Counted from the stretch's first letter, positions 8,260-17,439 are shown. The stretch is DNA of 64,000 bases from CAKMZU01 sp965248335 (GCA_965248335.1 CBDFIY010000003.1:806001-870000); one strand, 5' to 3'. Made by a program: numbers and translations. The notes: generated by a model not told the origin, from the sequence alone.

Positions 8260-9456
8260 CTATGCGTTGGGGTAGTTTTTTTTGACGAAGGATTTTAACC
8301 GATTTGCCGCTTCAATGCATTGCGCTAAGGGGGCGACTAATGCCATGCGTGCATAGCCTTTCCCTGGGTTTATCCCATCGGCTTCACGAGAGAGAAACTG
8401 CCCTGGTAATAAGGTGATATGTTCTTGTGCAAAAAGTTGTTGGCAGAACGTAATATCATCGCCAGGTAGTTTTGGCCATAAGTAGAAACTGGCATCGGGG
8501 CAGGAGACATCAAGTACGTCTTCTAAAATATCGAGTACAGCTTTAAATTTTTCTTGGTAAGCTTCTCGGTTTTTTTCAACATGTGTTTCATCCAGCCATG
8601 CTTTTTCGCTGGCTATTTGCGAAACTTCCGGCATCGCACAGCCGTGATAGGTTCGGTATAACAGGAAGGATTTCAGGCATTCAGCATCACCAGCGACAAA
8701 ACCAGACCTAAGTCCAGGCAAGTTAGAACGTTTGGATAAACTGTGCATGACAATACAGCGTTTGAAATCAGTACGCCCAATGGTCATACAGGCACCGAGT
8801 AACCCTTGCGGCTTGTCTTTGAAATAAATTTCGCTGTAGCATTCATCACTGACCAAAATAAAATCATGTTTGTCGGCCAAGTGAATCAGTTTGATCAGTG
8901 TGTCTTCGTCAATCACTGCGCCCGTTGGGTTGCCGGGTGTACAGATGACCATGATCTGGCATTCGTCCAGTGTTTTGTCATCAATGTTGTCAAAATCTGG
9001 AATAAAATTTGTTGCTTTGGTGGTATTCAGGAAAACGGGTTTTGCACCGGCTAAAAGTGTCGCGCCCTCGTAAATCTGATAAAACGGGTTGGGCATTAAC
9101 ACCTTCGCATGAGGCTGGCGCTGCGTTGCCGCCTGAATAAAAGAAAACAAACCCTCGCGTGTGCCATTAACGGGGAGTACGTGCTTTTCGGGATCTAGCT
9201 GACCTTGCAGCGCATACCGTTGGTTTAACCATTGAGTAATAGCTTGGCGCAATGTGCTTGTGCCTTTGGTTTTTGGGTACTTTGATAGGGCGCTGAGGTT
9301 GCTAGCAAGCGCTTCAAGCACGAACGGTGGGGGCGCATGTTTAGGCTCGCCAATGGATAAGCTAATTGCTGACTTGTCAGGCGGTGTAACTTGCTTGAGT
9401 AGAGCGTTTAGTTTTTCAAAGGGGTAAGGGTGCAGTAAATCAAGGGCGTTATTCAT
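8260..9456 (-). CDS. dapC: Succinyldiaminopimelate transaminase
   Basis: 398 residues, a fold-type I PLP aminotransferase. Motifs are LSIGEPKHAPP at the N-terminus, VICTPGNPTGAVID, SDECYSEIYF, and SLSKRSNLPGLRSGFVAG containing the Schiff-base Lys. DapC transfers an amino group from glutamate to N-succinyl-2-amino-6-ketopimelate. Its position between glnD and dapD supports DapC over other class I aminotransferases. Its ATG overlaps the glnD stop (ATGA), so translation is probably coupled. Confidence 0.93.
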   Translation of the reverse strand: MNNALDLLHPYPFEKLNALLKQVTPPDKSAISLSIGEPKHAPPPFVLEALASNLSALSKYPKTKGTSTLRQAITQWLNQRYALQGQLDPEKHVLPVNGTREGLFSFIQAATQRQPHAKVLMPNPFYQIYEGATLLAGAKPVFLNTTKATNFIPDFDNIDDKTLDECQIMVICTPGNPTGAVIDEDTLIKLIHLADKHDFILVSDECYSEIYFKDKPQGLLGACMTIGRTDFKRCIVMHSLSKRSNLPGLRSGFVAGDAECLKSFLLYRTYHGCAMPEVSQIASEKAWLDETHVEKNREAYQEKFKAVLDILEDVLDVSCPDASFYLWPKLPGDDITFCQQLFAQEHITLLPGQFLSREADGINPGKGYARMALVAPLAQCIEAANRLKSFVKKNYPNA

Positions 9457-12116
9457 TGGCTGGTTTTTGCTACCTGTTGATCGAGTTGTTCGCGGATGGC
9501 TTGTTGCAGTGATGCTGCAATGGCTTCATCACTGATGATCTCGCCGTTAGTCCCTTTAATGTAAAAAATATCTTCAACGCGCTCACCGAGCGTCGTGATT
9601 TTGGCGCTGATTAATTCGATGTCATAGTCGATGAAGAGCTTGCCTATAATCGCCAGTAAGCCTGGTCTATCAGCCGTGGTGACCTCTAAAATATTGAAGC
9701 CTTTCTCTGTGTTCTTCATCCATTGTGTTTGTGTTTGGATGGGAAAGAATTTGAGCTGTCGAGGTGTCCGTCGGTGTACTTCGTTATCTTCGTCCGACAT
9801 TTTCTGCAAACTCTGCGATAGGCTGTGAGTGAGCTGGCGATCAAATCCATTGTCGAAATTAAGCCGCTCACCGTTCTCACTGATAACGAGGAAAGTATCA
9901 AGCGTGTAACCCGATTCTGATGAATAAACTTGCGCACCGACAACGGATAAAGATTCCTGCTCTAGGCATAATGTCACCTTCGCGAAAGTATGGGGCATAT
10001 CTTTGGTGTAGACAAAAAGCTGACTACCGCCTAGATGATCTTTGGTTTGCGTATTTCGAATAAAGACTAAAGGCTTGTCGGTTGCAGGTTTATCAATCAA
10101 TGTATTCGCATGCCAAATAATGTCATCGACGCTTTCTTTCAGAAAATAGTCGTCACCTAACGCCTGCCAAAACGTTTCTAAGGCTTGGGTATCGATCGTT
10201 TGGAGGGATGTCAGCGCTTCTTGCTGGTTCTCCAGAATCAACTCATGTTTATCAACAATTGTTTCAAGTCCTTGTTTAAACAAGAAGTTTGTTTCGTGGT
10301 AGAGCTGTCTGAGTAATGATGCGCGCCAACTGTTCCACAAGTTTGGGTTTGTGCCGTTGATGTCTGCAACCGTTAATAAAAATAGAAAATCCAGACGGCG
10401 CTTATCACCGACACGCAATGCAAACTGCCGAATCACTTCTGGATCTGTTAGGTCATGTTTTTGCGCCGTTCTCGACATGTAGAGGTGATACTTAATGAGC
10501 CAGCTCACAAGGTTACTGTTTCGGTGGCTTAAGCCTAGATAGCGGCAAAAATCATACCCTTCTGTGGCACCTAATACGGAGTGGTCACCGCCACGGCCTT
10601 TAGCGATATCGTGAAAAAGACAGGCAATATAAAGGAGCTCTCGATCTTTTATAGGTCGAATGATATCTGACGCCAGCGGGAATTTCTTCGTGATCTCATC
10701 TTCTTGCTTGTAAGTAAAGCGCCGCATGTTTTTTAGCACCATCATTGTGTGTGCATCGACTGTATAGATATGGAATAGATCGAGCTGTGTTTGACCAATG
10801 ATCTGACCAAAAGCAGGGATAAACTTTCCTAGAATGCCGTAACGAAGCATCAGTTCAATACAGCTTGCAACACGGCGCGGCGATTGGAGAATCTTTAGAA
10901 AAAGATTTTTATTTTTTGCATAGGAACGAAATTTATCATCAATCAGGTGCCGGTGGTCGCGGATCTGGCGGATGGTTGAAGCCTTGACGGCTTTAATGTC
11001 TTGGTTGCGGCAAATGTGCAGGAAAATTTCTAGCAGCGCGGAGGGCTCTTCCTGAAAAAGTGTTGGGTGCGTCGATTCGATGAAGCCATTGGTGACCATA
11101 AACCGATCGTTGAGTCTGAACGGTTTTTCTTGGCTTTTTTGTTGAACGATGGTTTCATCAAAGAGCTGCAAAAACATCTCGTTGAGTTCGCTTAATGCCA
11201 GTACCCAGCGATAATATTGCTTCATCATTTTTTCTATGCCGAGCGACGTTTCATCGTCTTCATAACCTAGGCATTTAGCAATGGATTTTTGATATTCAAA
11301 GAGTAGCCTGTCTTGTTTTCGTTTTGAAAATAAGTGAAGTGCGAAGCGTATTTTAAACAAAAAATGCTGCCCGCTATTGAGGATGTCGAGATCTTCTTCG
11401 CTCAAAAAGCCGTTATGAGTAACGCCTGTGGCTTGCGGGTCATCGAAATGGCGTCGGGTGATCCAACCGATAGTTTGAATGTCACGCAGGCCACCCGGGC
11501 TATTTTTGACGTTAGGCTCAAGGTTGTATTCGGTTTCTTTTAGCTTAATATGACGTGCTGTTTGCTCTTCAATTTTGGCTTGGAAGAATTCTTCGCTGGT
11601 TAAAATGTCATCGGAATTAATGGCTTCAAACAAGTTTTCATAAAGGGTTTTATCGCCACAAATAAAACGTGATTCGAGTAGATTGGTGGCGGTGGATAAG
11701 TCAGCAGATGCTTGCTCGACACACACCTTGCAACTTCTGACACTGTGACCGATTTCGAGGTTGGTATCCCACAAAAAGGTCACGAAATCTTCGAGTTTAT
11801 TCTTGTGTTGCTCGACCGATGTTTCATCCGTCAATATCAATAAATCGATATCCGAAAAAGGTAATAGCTCTTCTCGCCCGTAGCCGCCAACAGCGACGAG
11901 TGTTAAATTTTGTGTCGATTCAGTGAAAAAATAAAACCAAGCGGTTTTGAGTAAATCATCCATATATTGTGAGCGAGTTTTGATGATGTGCTCAACATTA
12001 CTGGGGTTTTCCAAGAACTGGACTTCTAGCGCTTCACGGCACTGTTTGATGCCCGCCTTGCTGACGGCGAGCAGTGATTCTCTGGATGAAAATGATAAAT
12101 CTAAAGGGTTAGCCAT
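9453..12116 (-). CDS. glnD: PII uridylyltransferase / uridylyl-removing enzyme
   Basis: 887 residues from the ATG at 12116 (starts MANPLDLSFSSRES), close to the 890 of E. coli. An in-frame extension upstream runs inside map and is rejected as start. Domains in order: nucleotidyltransferase with VGGYGREELLPFSDIDLLIL (catalytic Asp pair), GlnE-like helical region with NVKNSPGGLRDIQT, HD domain with LFHDIAKGRGGDHSVLG, and two C-terminal ACT domains that sense glutamine. GlnD uridylylates PII when glutamine is low and removes UMP when it is high. The start overlaps the map stop by 8 bp and the end overlaps dapC. Confidence 0.96.
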   Translation of the reverse strand: MANPLDLSFSSRESLLAVSKAGIKQCREALEVQFLENPSNVEHIIKTRSQYMDDLLKTAWFYFFTESTQNLTLVAVGGYGREELLPFSDIDLLILTDETSVEQHKNKLEDFVTFLWDTNLEIGHSVRSCKVCVEQASADLSTATNLLESRFICGDKTLYENLFEAINSDDILTSEEFFQAKIEEQTARHIKLKETEYNLEPNVKNSPGGLRDIQTIGWITRRHFDDPQATGVTHNGFLSEEDLDILNSGQHFLFKIRFALHLFSKRKQDRLLFEYQKSIAKCLGYEDDETSLGIEKMMKQYYRWVLALSELNEMFLQLFDETIVQQKSQEKPFRLNDRFMVTNGFIESTHPTLFQEEPSALLEIFLHICRNQDIKAVKASTIRQIRDHRHLIDDKFRSYAKNKNLFLKILQSPRRVASCIELMLRYGILGKFIPAFGQIIGQTQLDLFHIYTVDAHTMMVLKNMRRFTYKQEDEITKKFPLASDIIRPIKDRELLYIACLFHDIAKGRGGDHSVLGATEGYDFCRYLGLSHRNSNLVSWLIKYHLYMSRTAQKHDLTDPEVIRQFALRVGDKRRLDFLFLLTVADINGTNPNLWNSWRASLLRQLYHETNFLFKQGLETIVDKHELILENQQEALTSLQTIDTQALETFWQALGDDYFLKESVDDIIWHANTLIDKPATDKPLVFIRNTQTKDHLGGSQLFVYTKDMPHTFAKVTLCLEQESLSVVGAQVYSSESGYTLDTFLVISENGERLNFDNGFDRQLTHSLSQSLQKMSDEDNEVHRRTPRQLKFFPIQTQTQWMKNTEKGFNILEVTTADRPGLLAIIGKLFIDYDIELISAKITTLGERVEDIFYIKGTNGEIISDEAIAASLQQAIREQLDQQVAKTSQ

Positions 12117-12891
12117 TGAAATAAGGTTCGTTTTTTCGTGCGGTAAGGACTTCAACGCCAGTTTCTGTGACGAGTAAGGTGTGTTCCCATTGGGCTGAGT
12201 GGCGTCGGTCTTTGGTCGTGACCGTCCACCCATCTTTTTTGTTGAGTTTAGTGTGGCGTTGACCAAGGTTGATCATAGGCTCAATGGTAAAGGTCATGCC
12301 TGCCTGAAGTTTGAGGCCTGTATTGGGTTTGCCATAATGCAAGACTTGCGGCTCTTCATGAAATACTTTGCCGATTCCGTGCCCGCAGTATTCTCGAACG
12401 ACTGAATAATGTTTACTTTCAGCAATCTTTTGAATGGTGTGGCCAATGTCACCAAGGGTTATGCCGGGTTTGACGATATCGATGGCTTTATAGAGGCATT
12501 CTTGCGTGGTATCGACCAGTTTTTTTAAGTGCGGTAAAGGTTCGCCGACATGTACCATGATACTTGAGTCGCCATGGTAGCCCTCTTTAATGACGGTAAC
12601 GTCAATGTTAATGATATCGCCATCTTTTAATATTTTTCCATCACTGGGGATGCCGTGGCATACCACCTCGTTCACTGACGTGCAGATGGATTTAGGGAAT
12701 CCGTGATAGTTTAGCGGTGCCGGTATCGCTTGTTGTGTTTCTGTGATGTGTTGGTGGCAAAGTCGATCCAGCTCGCCAGTGCTAACGCCGGGTTTGACGA
12801 ACGGGGCGATCATGTCGAGCGCTTCTGCGGCAAGGCGGCCTGCGATGCGCATTTTTTTGATTTCTTCAGGGGTTTTTATGGTGACGGTCAT
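12109..12891 (-). CDS. map: Methionine aminopeptidase type I
   Basis: 260 residues, normal for bacterial MetAP. It removes the initiator Met from nascent proteins. Metal ligands are visible in IINIDVTVIKEGYHGDSS (two Asp), YCGHGIGKVFHEEPQV (His), TFTIEPMINLG (Glu) and SAQWEHTLLVTETG (Glu). As in many gammaproteobacteria, map lies next to glnD on one side and near rpsB-tsf, transcribed divergently, on the other. Here about 1.9 kb with four small genes separates map from rpsB. Confidence 0.96.
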   Translation of the reverse strand: MTVTIKTPEEIKKMRIAGRLAAEALDMIAPFVKPGVSTGELDRLCHQHITETQQAIPAPLNYHGFPKSICTSVNEVVCHGIPSDGKILKDGDIINIDVTVIKEGYHGDSSIMVHVGEPLPHLKKLVDTTQECLYKAIDIVKPGITLGDIGHTIQKIAESKHYSVVREYCGHGIGKVFHEEPQVLHYGKPNTGLKLQAGMTFTIEPMINLGQRHTKLNKKDGWTVTTKDRRHSAQWEHTLLVTETGVEVLTARKNEPYFNG

Positions 12892-13071
12892 AGCTTCGTT
12901 TCAACTGTAAGGCCGCGCTAGTATAACTAATTTGCCAGAAACATTCTAAATTGCCGAAAATAGAAAAAAAGAGTGAACCTTATTTTCTATCACTGGACTA
13001 ATAGCCAAGTTTTTGGATGCGTGGTGTCTCGGGTTTTGTGTGAGTAAATTAATGATGTGTGGGTGTAATTA

Positions 13072-13314
13072 ATGAAGGGCAACTGGATTGTTTATGTTGT
13101 TATGTCTTTTTCGCTCACTGTGAAGCCCTGTACAGCAGATGACAAAGATAAAAAGCAATTTACTGCCCATTATGCGGAGCCGCCTACTGGATTGTCATCG
13201 GAGGTGAAGAGCGGTTGTTGCCCTAATTTCTTAAGTTTATTAGCGGGGTGTTTTCGCATGAGGTGTCAATATGATCCTGAGCGAGGCTTTAAAGGTGGTA
13301 CGGCTAAAAAATGA
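13072..13314 (+). CDS. Small secreted Cys-rich protein 1 of a tandem set
   Basis: 80 residues. The N-terminus (GNWIVYVVMSFSLTVKPCTA) looks like a signal peptide, perhaps a lipoprotein signal given the Cys at 20. The mature part is charged, then contains SGCCPNFLSLLAGCFRMRCQ with four Cys, and ends in a basic Gly-rich tail (FKGGTAKK). Unknown family. Only 10 bp separate its stop from the next small gene, so the two are probably co-transcribed. Confidence 0.55.
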   Translation: MKGNWIVYVVMSFSLTVKPCTADDKDKKQFTAHYAEPPTGLSSEVKSGCCPNFLSLLAGCFRMRCQYDPERGFKGGTAKK

Positions 13315-13324
13315 ATTTTTGTAG

Positions 13325-13633
13325 GTGAAAATTTGCAACTTATCTTTTTACTTATATTTAGTTGTTTATTCAGTTCTGTGCGCTTTTTCTGTAGGAGTCA
13401 GTGCTTCTGATGATCAGTTATTTGGCGTGAAATCATCGATATACGCTGTCCTGTTTTCGGTAGCATCTTTAGTGGGAGAGAAAAATAAAGAGACATTTCT
13501 TGATGTATATGGAACTATTTTGGATGAAAGCCCCGATCATGCGTTGCCTGTAGATTGTGAGGTGCGCCAAGCTGTGCCTTCGAAGGCTGAAATTAAACGG
13601 TTGATTGCGCGAGATTTGGGTCCCCTTAAGTAA
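13325..13633 (+). CDS. Small secreted protein 2 of the tandem set
   Basis: 102 residues from a GTG start, preceded by TGTAGGTG-type weak ribosome binding sequence. A hydrophobic signal peptide (YLYLVVYSVLCAFSVGVSAS) is followed by a mature part of about 75 residues with one Cys (VDCEVRQ) and an acidic-then-basic C-terminus. No recognised domain. It lacks the Gly/Lys-rich tail of its neighbours. Confidence 0.5.
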   Translation: MKICNLSFYLYLVVYSVLCAFSVGVSASDDQLFGVKSSIYAVLFSVASLVGEKNKETFLDVYGTILDESPDHALPVDCEVRQAVPSKAEIKRLIARDLGPLK

Positions 13634-13740
13634 GGTTTGGGCAGATAATTTGCTTGTAGAGTGAGTGAGAGTTAGTCCTTGGTTTTAATCTTGGCCGTTG
13701 TCACGCCTGTGGTTATTAGTTTTATGTAGAGTTGTTTGTT

Positions 13741-14076
13741 GTGGATATTAAAGTCTTATTTCTGGTGGTGATAGTTATTATTCCACTGTTTGGGTATCCG
13801 AGTTTTGTTTATAGCGAAACAGAAAAAAAATCAAAAAGTAAGGTGAGCCGAGTGGGTTGGTTCCTGCTTGATAAGCTGCCTTTGGGTTTGGGTTGTAAGC
13901 ATGTCATAAACCCTAAAAAAGATGGCTACAGGACTTTTCGTAATGAAGAGGGCGAGATAAAGAAAAGAAAGTCTGATAAGAGTCTGACTAATGATGAGTG
14001 GGGAGCCCTGTGCTGTCGAGCAGGGAAAGGGGGAACAAAATCTTTGTTGGCATCTATTAAGGGTAAGGGCAGCTAG
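13741..14076 (+). CDS. Small secreted basic protein 3 of the tandem set
   Basis: About 111 residues from GTG 13741 (TTG 13732 is the alternative). A strongly hydrophobic leader (VLFLVVIVIIPLFGYPSF) is followed by a very Lys-rich mature region with Cys in GLGCKHV and a CC pair in WGALCCRAGKGGTK. The tail SIKGKGS is Gly/Lys-rich, like protein 1. Family unknown. High basic content and a secretion signal would suit a peptide that binds membranes or nucleic acid, but that is speculation. Confidence 0.5.
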   Translation: MDIKVLFLVVIVIIPLFGYPSFVYSETEKKSKSKVSRVGWFLLDKLPLGLGCKHVINPKKDGYRTFRNEEGEIKKRKSDKSLTNDEWGALCCRAGKGGTKSLLASIKGKGS

Positions 14077-14174
14077 GGGCAGTTTGAGGAATAATAAGAG
14101 AAGATAGTTTGTAAGTTCATGATGTTAATGAAACGTGTTTTGTGAAAAAGTTAGTTTTTTTGATGGGGTGTCAT

Positions 14175-14483
14175 ATGAAGAGAAAGTTACCGTTTTTATT
14201 TATTGTTTTTTTGTTTTCTACAGAGGATTTGCATGCGACGAAGGGGGGAGGGTGTTTTAAATTTTTTAGTCCTCTAAGGTTATTCGTTAAAGGAGGGTAT
14301 AATACATTTGATGATGCGTATGAGTCGTCAGATTCCCAACAAAAGGTTGCTTGTGATGCGAAGCCCCTGAGCGAAAAGGAGACAGTTTCTTCGTTTCAAG
14401 AGGCCGTATACAACTCTAGTGGGCGGACTGGCGTTAAGGCGCGGGGACGTGTAAGTTTAGCCGCGACTTTAGGAGGTAAGTAA
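14175..14483 (+). CDS. Small secreted protein 4 of the tandem set
   Basis: 102 residues from ATG 14175, chosen over an upstream GTG at 14142 because GGGG lies 8 bp before it and a normal signal peptide (PFLFIVFLFSTEDLHA) follows at once. The mature part begins TKGGGCFKFFSPLRLFVKGG, resembling the Cys-Phe-Leu patch of protein 1, and ends in a basic Gly-rich tail (GVKARGRVSLAATLGGK). Unknown function. It lies just before the rpsB promoter. Confidence 0.5.
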   Translation: MKRKLPFLFIVFLFSTEDLHATKGGGCFKFFSPLRLFVKGGYNTFDDAYESSDSQQKVACDAKPLSEKETVSSFQEAVYNSSGRTGVKARGRVSLAATLGGK

Positions 14484-14567
14484 TCTGGGTGCCGCTTGTT
14501 TGCTTGTGTTTCAGGTTGCAGTGAAAATAGTTTTTACTCAGTTTTGTCGTCACGCAAAAATACTTCT

Positions 14568-14596
14568 TTGAGGTTTTGCGCTTTTTATGGTATAAA
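14568..14596 (+). promoter_or_regulatory. Sigma-70 promoter for rpsB-tsf
   Basis: TTGAGG (-35) at 14568-14573 and TATAAA (-10) at 14591-14596 are separated by exactly 17 bp. Transcription would start near 14603, giving an rpsB leader of about 160 nt. Confidence 0.7.
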
Positions 14597-14624
14597 GCGC
14601 CCTGAAAATTCGGGGTGGTGAAAG

Positions 14625-14690
14625 AGCCAGCCCATTTGTTAAATCCGCACATATATCGACACAGTCGGCTGGGTGCTTTTTTGTCGCTTA
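14625..14690 (+). promoter_or_regulatory. Structured rpsB mRNA leader
   Basis: CCAGCC near 14632 can pair with GGCTGG near 14668, followed by a T-rich run. Gammaproteobacterial rpsB leaders are known to bind ribosomal protein S2 for autoregulation. That this leader does so, or attenuates, is inference from position and pairing. Confidence 0.4.
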
Positions 14691-14763
14691 AACTCTAAAG
14701 AGTATAGATAAAAAAGTTGGCCGTTGGGGTATATGGAAGCTTAAACCCAAATAGGAAAATATT

Positions 14764-15630
14764 ATGGCACAAGTATCCATGCGCGACATGCTTCAGGCAG
14801 GCGTTCATTTCGGTCACCAAACGCGCTACTGGAATCCAAAAATGCGCAAGTACATTTTTGGTGCACGAAACAAGATTCATATCATTAACCTTGAGCACAC
14901 CTTACCGACATTTAACGATGCACTGGGTTTCATTAAGCGCTCCTCAACAGGCAACAAAAAGATCCTTTTTGTGGGCACCAAGCGCTCTGCAAGCAAAATC
15001 ATCAAAGCAGAAGCAACACGTGCAGGCATGCCTTTTGTTAGCCATCGTTGGTTAGGTGGCATGTTGACGAATTACAAAACTATTCGTCAGTCGATCAAAA
15101 AATACCGTGATTTAGAAGCGCAAAGTAATGATGGTACGTTTGAGCAGTTAACCAAAAAAGAAGCGCTAATGCGTACGCGCCAAATGGAAAAGCTTGATCG
15201 TTCTATCGGTGGTATCAAAGACATGGGCGGCTTACCCGATGCGATCTTTGTGATCGATGTTGATCATGAGCGTATTGCAGTTACAGAAGCCAACAAGCTA
15301 GGTATCCCTGTTATTGGCGTTGTAGATTCCAATAGTAATCCTGACGGTATCGACTATGTTATCCCTGGTAATGATGATGCGATCCGTTCGGTCAAGCTGT
15401 TTGTTTCAGCGGTTGCAGATGCATGTATAGAAGGTAAAGTTGATTCATCAGCTGCCCCTGTTGTTAAAGAGTTTGAGGAAAAAGAAGCAGCTGAAGACGT
15501 TGTGGTTGAAGACGTTGTGGTTGAAGAGGTCGTAGTTGCGGTTGAGTCTACAGTCGTTGAAGAAAATACGACTGTGCAGACAGAAAAAGCAGCTGATGAC
15601 GACACTAAAGATACACCCTCTGCAGAGTAA
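14764..15630 (+). CDS. rpsB: Small subunit ribosomal protein uS2
   Basis: 288 residues; begins MAQVSMRDMLQAGVHFGHQ, the conserved S2 N-terminus, with the coiled-coil insertion and the conserved PDAIFVIDVDHERIAVTEAN. The core ends near residue 235. About 50 extra C-terminal residues are almost wholly acidic and Val-rich (VVVEDVVVEEVVVAVE repeats), longer than the E. coli protein (241). S2 joins the 30S subunit late, near the mRNA exit site. It is co-transcribed with tsf, with a terminator-like hairpin between. Confidence 0.97.
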   Translation: MAQVSMRDMLQAGVHFGHQTRYWNPKMRKYIFGARNKIHIINLEHTLPTFNDALGFIKRSSTGNKKILFVGTKRSASKIIKAEATRAGMPFVSHRWLGGMLTNYKTIRQSIKKYRDLEAQSNDGTFEQLTKKEALMRTRQMEKLDRSIGGIKDMGGLPDAIFVIDVDHERIAVTEANKLGIPVIGVVDSNSNPDGIDYVIPGNDDAIRSVKLFVSAVADACIEGKVDSSAAPVVKEFEEKEAAEDVVVEDVVVEEVVVAVESTVVEENTTVQTEKAADDDTKDTPSAE

Positions 15631-15651
15631 AGTCAGCAATATTAGTGATTG

Positions 15652-15679
15652 AAAGGGGAGTCTACGCTCCCTTTTTTTT
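15652..15679 (+). terminator. Intrinsic terminator or attenuator between rpsB and tsf
   Basis: GGGAG and CTCCC form a GC-rich stem around TCTACG, followed by eight T residues. In this position it likely causes partial termination, so that S2 is made in excess of EF-Ts. Confidence 0.8.
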
Positions 15680-15714
15680 GAATGAGTAAAAATATAAAAT
15701 TTGAGGAACGTATA

Positions 15715-16572
15715 ATGGCAACGGTTTCTGCATCAATGGTGAAAGAGCTACGTGAGCGCACGGGCTTAGGCATGTTGGATTGTAAGCGAGCACTTAAAAA
15801 TGCTGATGGTGATATCGAAAAAGCGATTGAGGACCTTCGCAAATCCAGTGGTTTAAAAGCAGCGAAGAAAGCCGGCCGTGTTGCAGCAGAAGGTATTGTC
15901 GTTGCTCGCGTTGAGTCAGGCTATGGTCAGCTTGTTGAAGTGAACAGCGAAACTGACTTTGTCGCACGTGATGATAGCTTTAAAGGGTTTGTAGCTCGGG
16001 TGGCTGATAAAGCGTTTGCAGATAAAAGCGGCGATGTTGCTGAAGTTATGGCTGGTGATCTTGAGACTGCACGTGAAGCATTGGTGCAAAAAATTGGTGA
16101 AAACATCGCTTTACGTCGTATTGCCGAAATCTCAGGCGATACAGTAGCGGCTTATGTGCATGGTACGGATCGTATTGCTGTGCTGATTTCTCTAAAAGGT
16201 GGCGATGAAGCATTAGCAAAGGATGTGGCCATGCATATTGCAGCCGTTAACCCGCAAGTGGTTTCTCCTGGCGATGTTAGTCAGGCAGTCATCGAGAAAG
16301 AGTCAGATATCATCAAGGCTCAGCCAGATATGGCAGGTAAGCCAGATAATATCGTTGAAAAAATGATTGGTGGCAGAATTAAGAAGTTTCTTTCTGAGAT
16401 TAGTCTCACCGAGCAAGCATTTGTCAAAAACCCTGAGTTAACCGTCGGTAAGTTGGTGGCAGACGCAGGTGCTGAAATAACAGGCTTTGTTCGTTATGAG
16501 GTTGGTGATGGCATTGAAAAAGAAGAAAAAGATTTTGCAACAGAGGTTGCTGAACAGCTCGCAGGAAAATAA
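15715..16572 (+). CDS. tsf: Elongation factor Ts
   Basis: 285 residues from ATG 15715, which has GAGGAACG upstream and gives the standard EF-Ts start MATVSASMVKELRERTG; an in-frame ATG at 15682 is less likely. The N-terminal UBA-like domain is followed by GLGMLDCKRAL and the TDFVARDD motif that contacts EF-Tu. EF-Ts exchanges GDP for GTP on EF-Tu. It follows rpsB as in most bacteria. Confidence 0.97.
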   Translation: MATVSASMVKELRERTGLGMLDCKRALKNADGDIEKAIEDLRKSSGLKAAKKAGRVAAEGIVVARVESGYGQLVEVNSETDFVARDDSFKGFVARVADKAFADKSGDVAEVMAGDLETAREALVQKIGENIALRRIAEISGDTVAAYVHGTDRIAVLISLKGGDEALAKDVAMHIAAVNPQVVSPGDVSQAVIEKESDIIKAQPDMAGKPDNIVEKMIGGRIKKFLSEISLTEQAFVKNPELTVGKLVADAGAEITGFVRYEVGDGIEKEEKDFATEVAEQLAGK

Positions 16573-16576
16573 TTCA

Positions 16577-16602
16577 AAAGGCCCGTTAAGGGTCTTTTTT
16601 TT
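16577..16602 (+). terminator. Intrinsic terminator after tsf
   Basis: GGCCC and GGGTC (one G-T pair) form a stem with loop GTTAA, followed by eight T residues. Confidence 0.75.
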
Positions 16603-16695
16603 ATCTTCTATTTTAGTGGCGGTCGGTTAAGCCCTTTGCCGAGGGGTTCAAGTGTTGTTAAGCAAGAAATAGTGAAGTCATCACAGGAGATAATC

Positions 16696-17412
16696 ATGTC
16701 AAGCGAAAATAAATTTAAACGTATCTTGTTGAAGCTGAGTGGTGAAGCGTTAATGGGTAAGCAGGGTTTTGGTATTGACCCGACTGTGCTTGACCAGATG
16801 GCGCTAGAGATTGGTCAGTTGGTGGGTATTGGTGTGCAGGTTGGGCTTGTGATCGGTGGCGGTAACTTGTTTCGGGGTGCGGCTTTATCCGAAGCGGGGC
16901 TTGATCGTGTCACGGGCGATCACATGGGGATGTTGGCAACAGTGATGAATGCGCTGGCTATGCGTGATGCGTTAGAGCGCGCAAGCATTCCAACACGTGT
17001 CATGTCTGCTATTTCTATGGCAGGTGTTACCGATCTTTATGACCGTCGTCAGGCGGTTCGTTCCCTTTCGCTGGGCGAGGTTGTAATTTTCTCGGCGGGC
17101 ACGGGTAATCCATTTTTTACAACAGATTCGGCTGCATCGCTTCGGGGTATTGAAATTGAGGCAGATCTTGTGCTTAAGGCAACGAAAGTCGATGGTGTTT
17201 ATGATAAAGATCCCGCGAAATATAAAGATGCGGTGCGCTACGATGCATTAACGTATGATGAGGTGTTAGAAAAAAAGCTGGGTGTTATGGATTTGACAGC
17301 CATTTGTTTGTGTCGTGATCATAATCAACCATTGCGCGTATTTAAAATGGATAAAAAAGGTGCGCTGCTTAATATCGTGATGGGGAAAAGTGAAGGAACC
17401 TTGATACATTAA
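16696..17412 (+). CDS. pyrH: UMP kinase
   Basis: 238 residues from ATG 16696, preceded by AGGAGA. The N-terminus RILLKLSGEALMG and GLVIGGGNLFRGAALSEAGL are typical of hexameric bacterial UMP kinase of the amino-acid-kinase fold. FSAGTGNPFFTTDSAA and DLVLKATKVDGVYDKDP complete the signature. It phosphorylates UMP to UDP using ATP. It is next to tsf as expected, but separated from frr by a decayed gene. Confidence 0.97.
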   Translation: MSSENKFKRILLKLSGEALMGKQGFGIDPTVLDQMALEIGQLVGIGVQVGLVIGGGNLFRGAALSEAGLDRVTGDHMGMLATVMNALAMRDALERASIPTRVMSAISMAGVTDLYDRRQAVRSLSLGEVVIFSAGTGNPFFTTDSAASLRGIEIEADLVLKATKVDGVYDKDPAKYKDAVRYDALTYDEVLEKKLGVMDLTAICLCRDHNQPLRVFKMDKKGALLNIVMGKSEGTLIH

Positions 17413-17439
17413 ACTTGTCGAACCGCCTAGTAATGCAAC

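Noticed and set aside
12117..12266. N-terminal extension of GlnD
   Set aside because: It overlaps the end of map in another frame; the ATG at 12116 gives the normal GlnD length and start.
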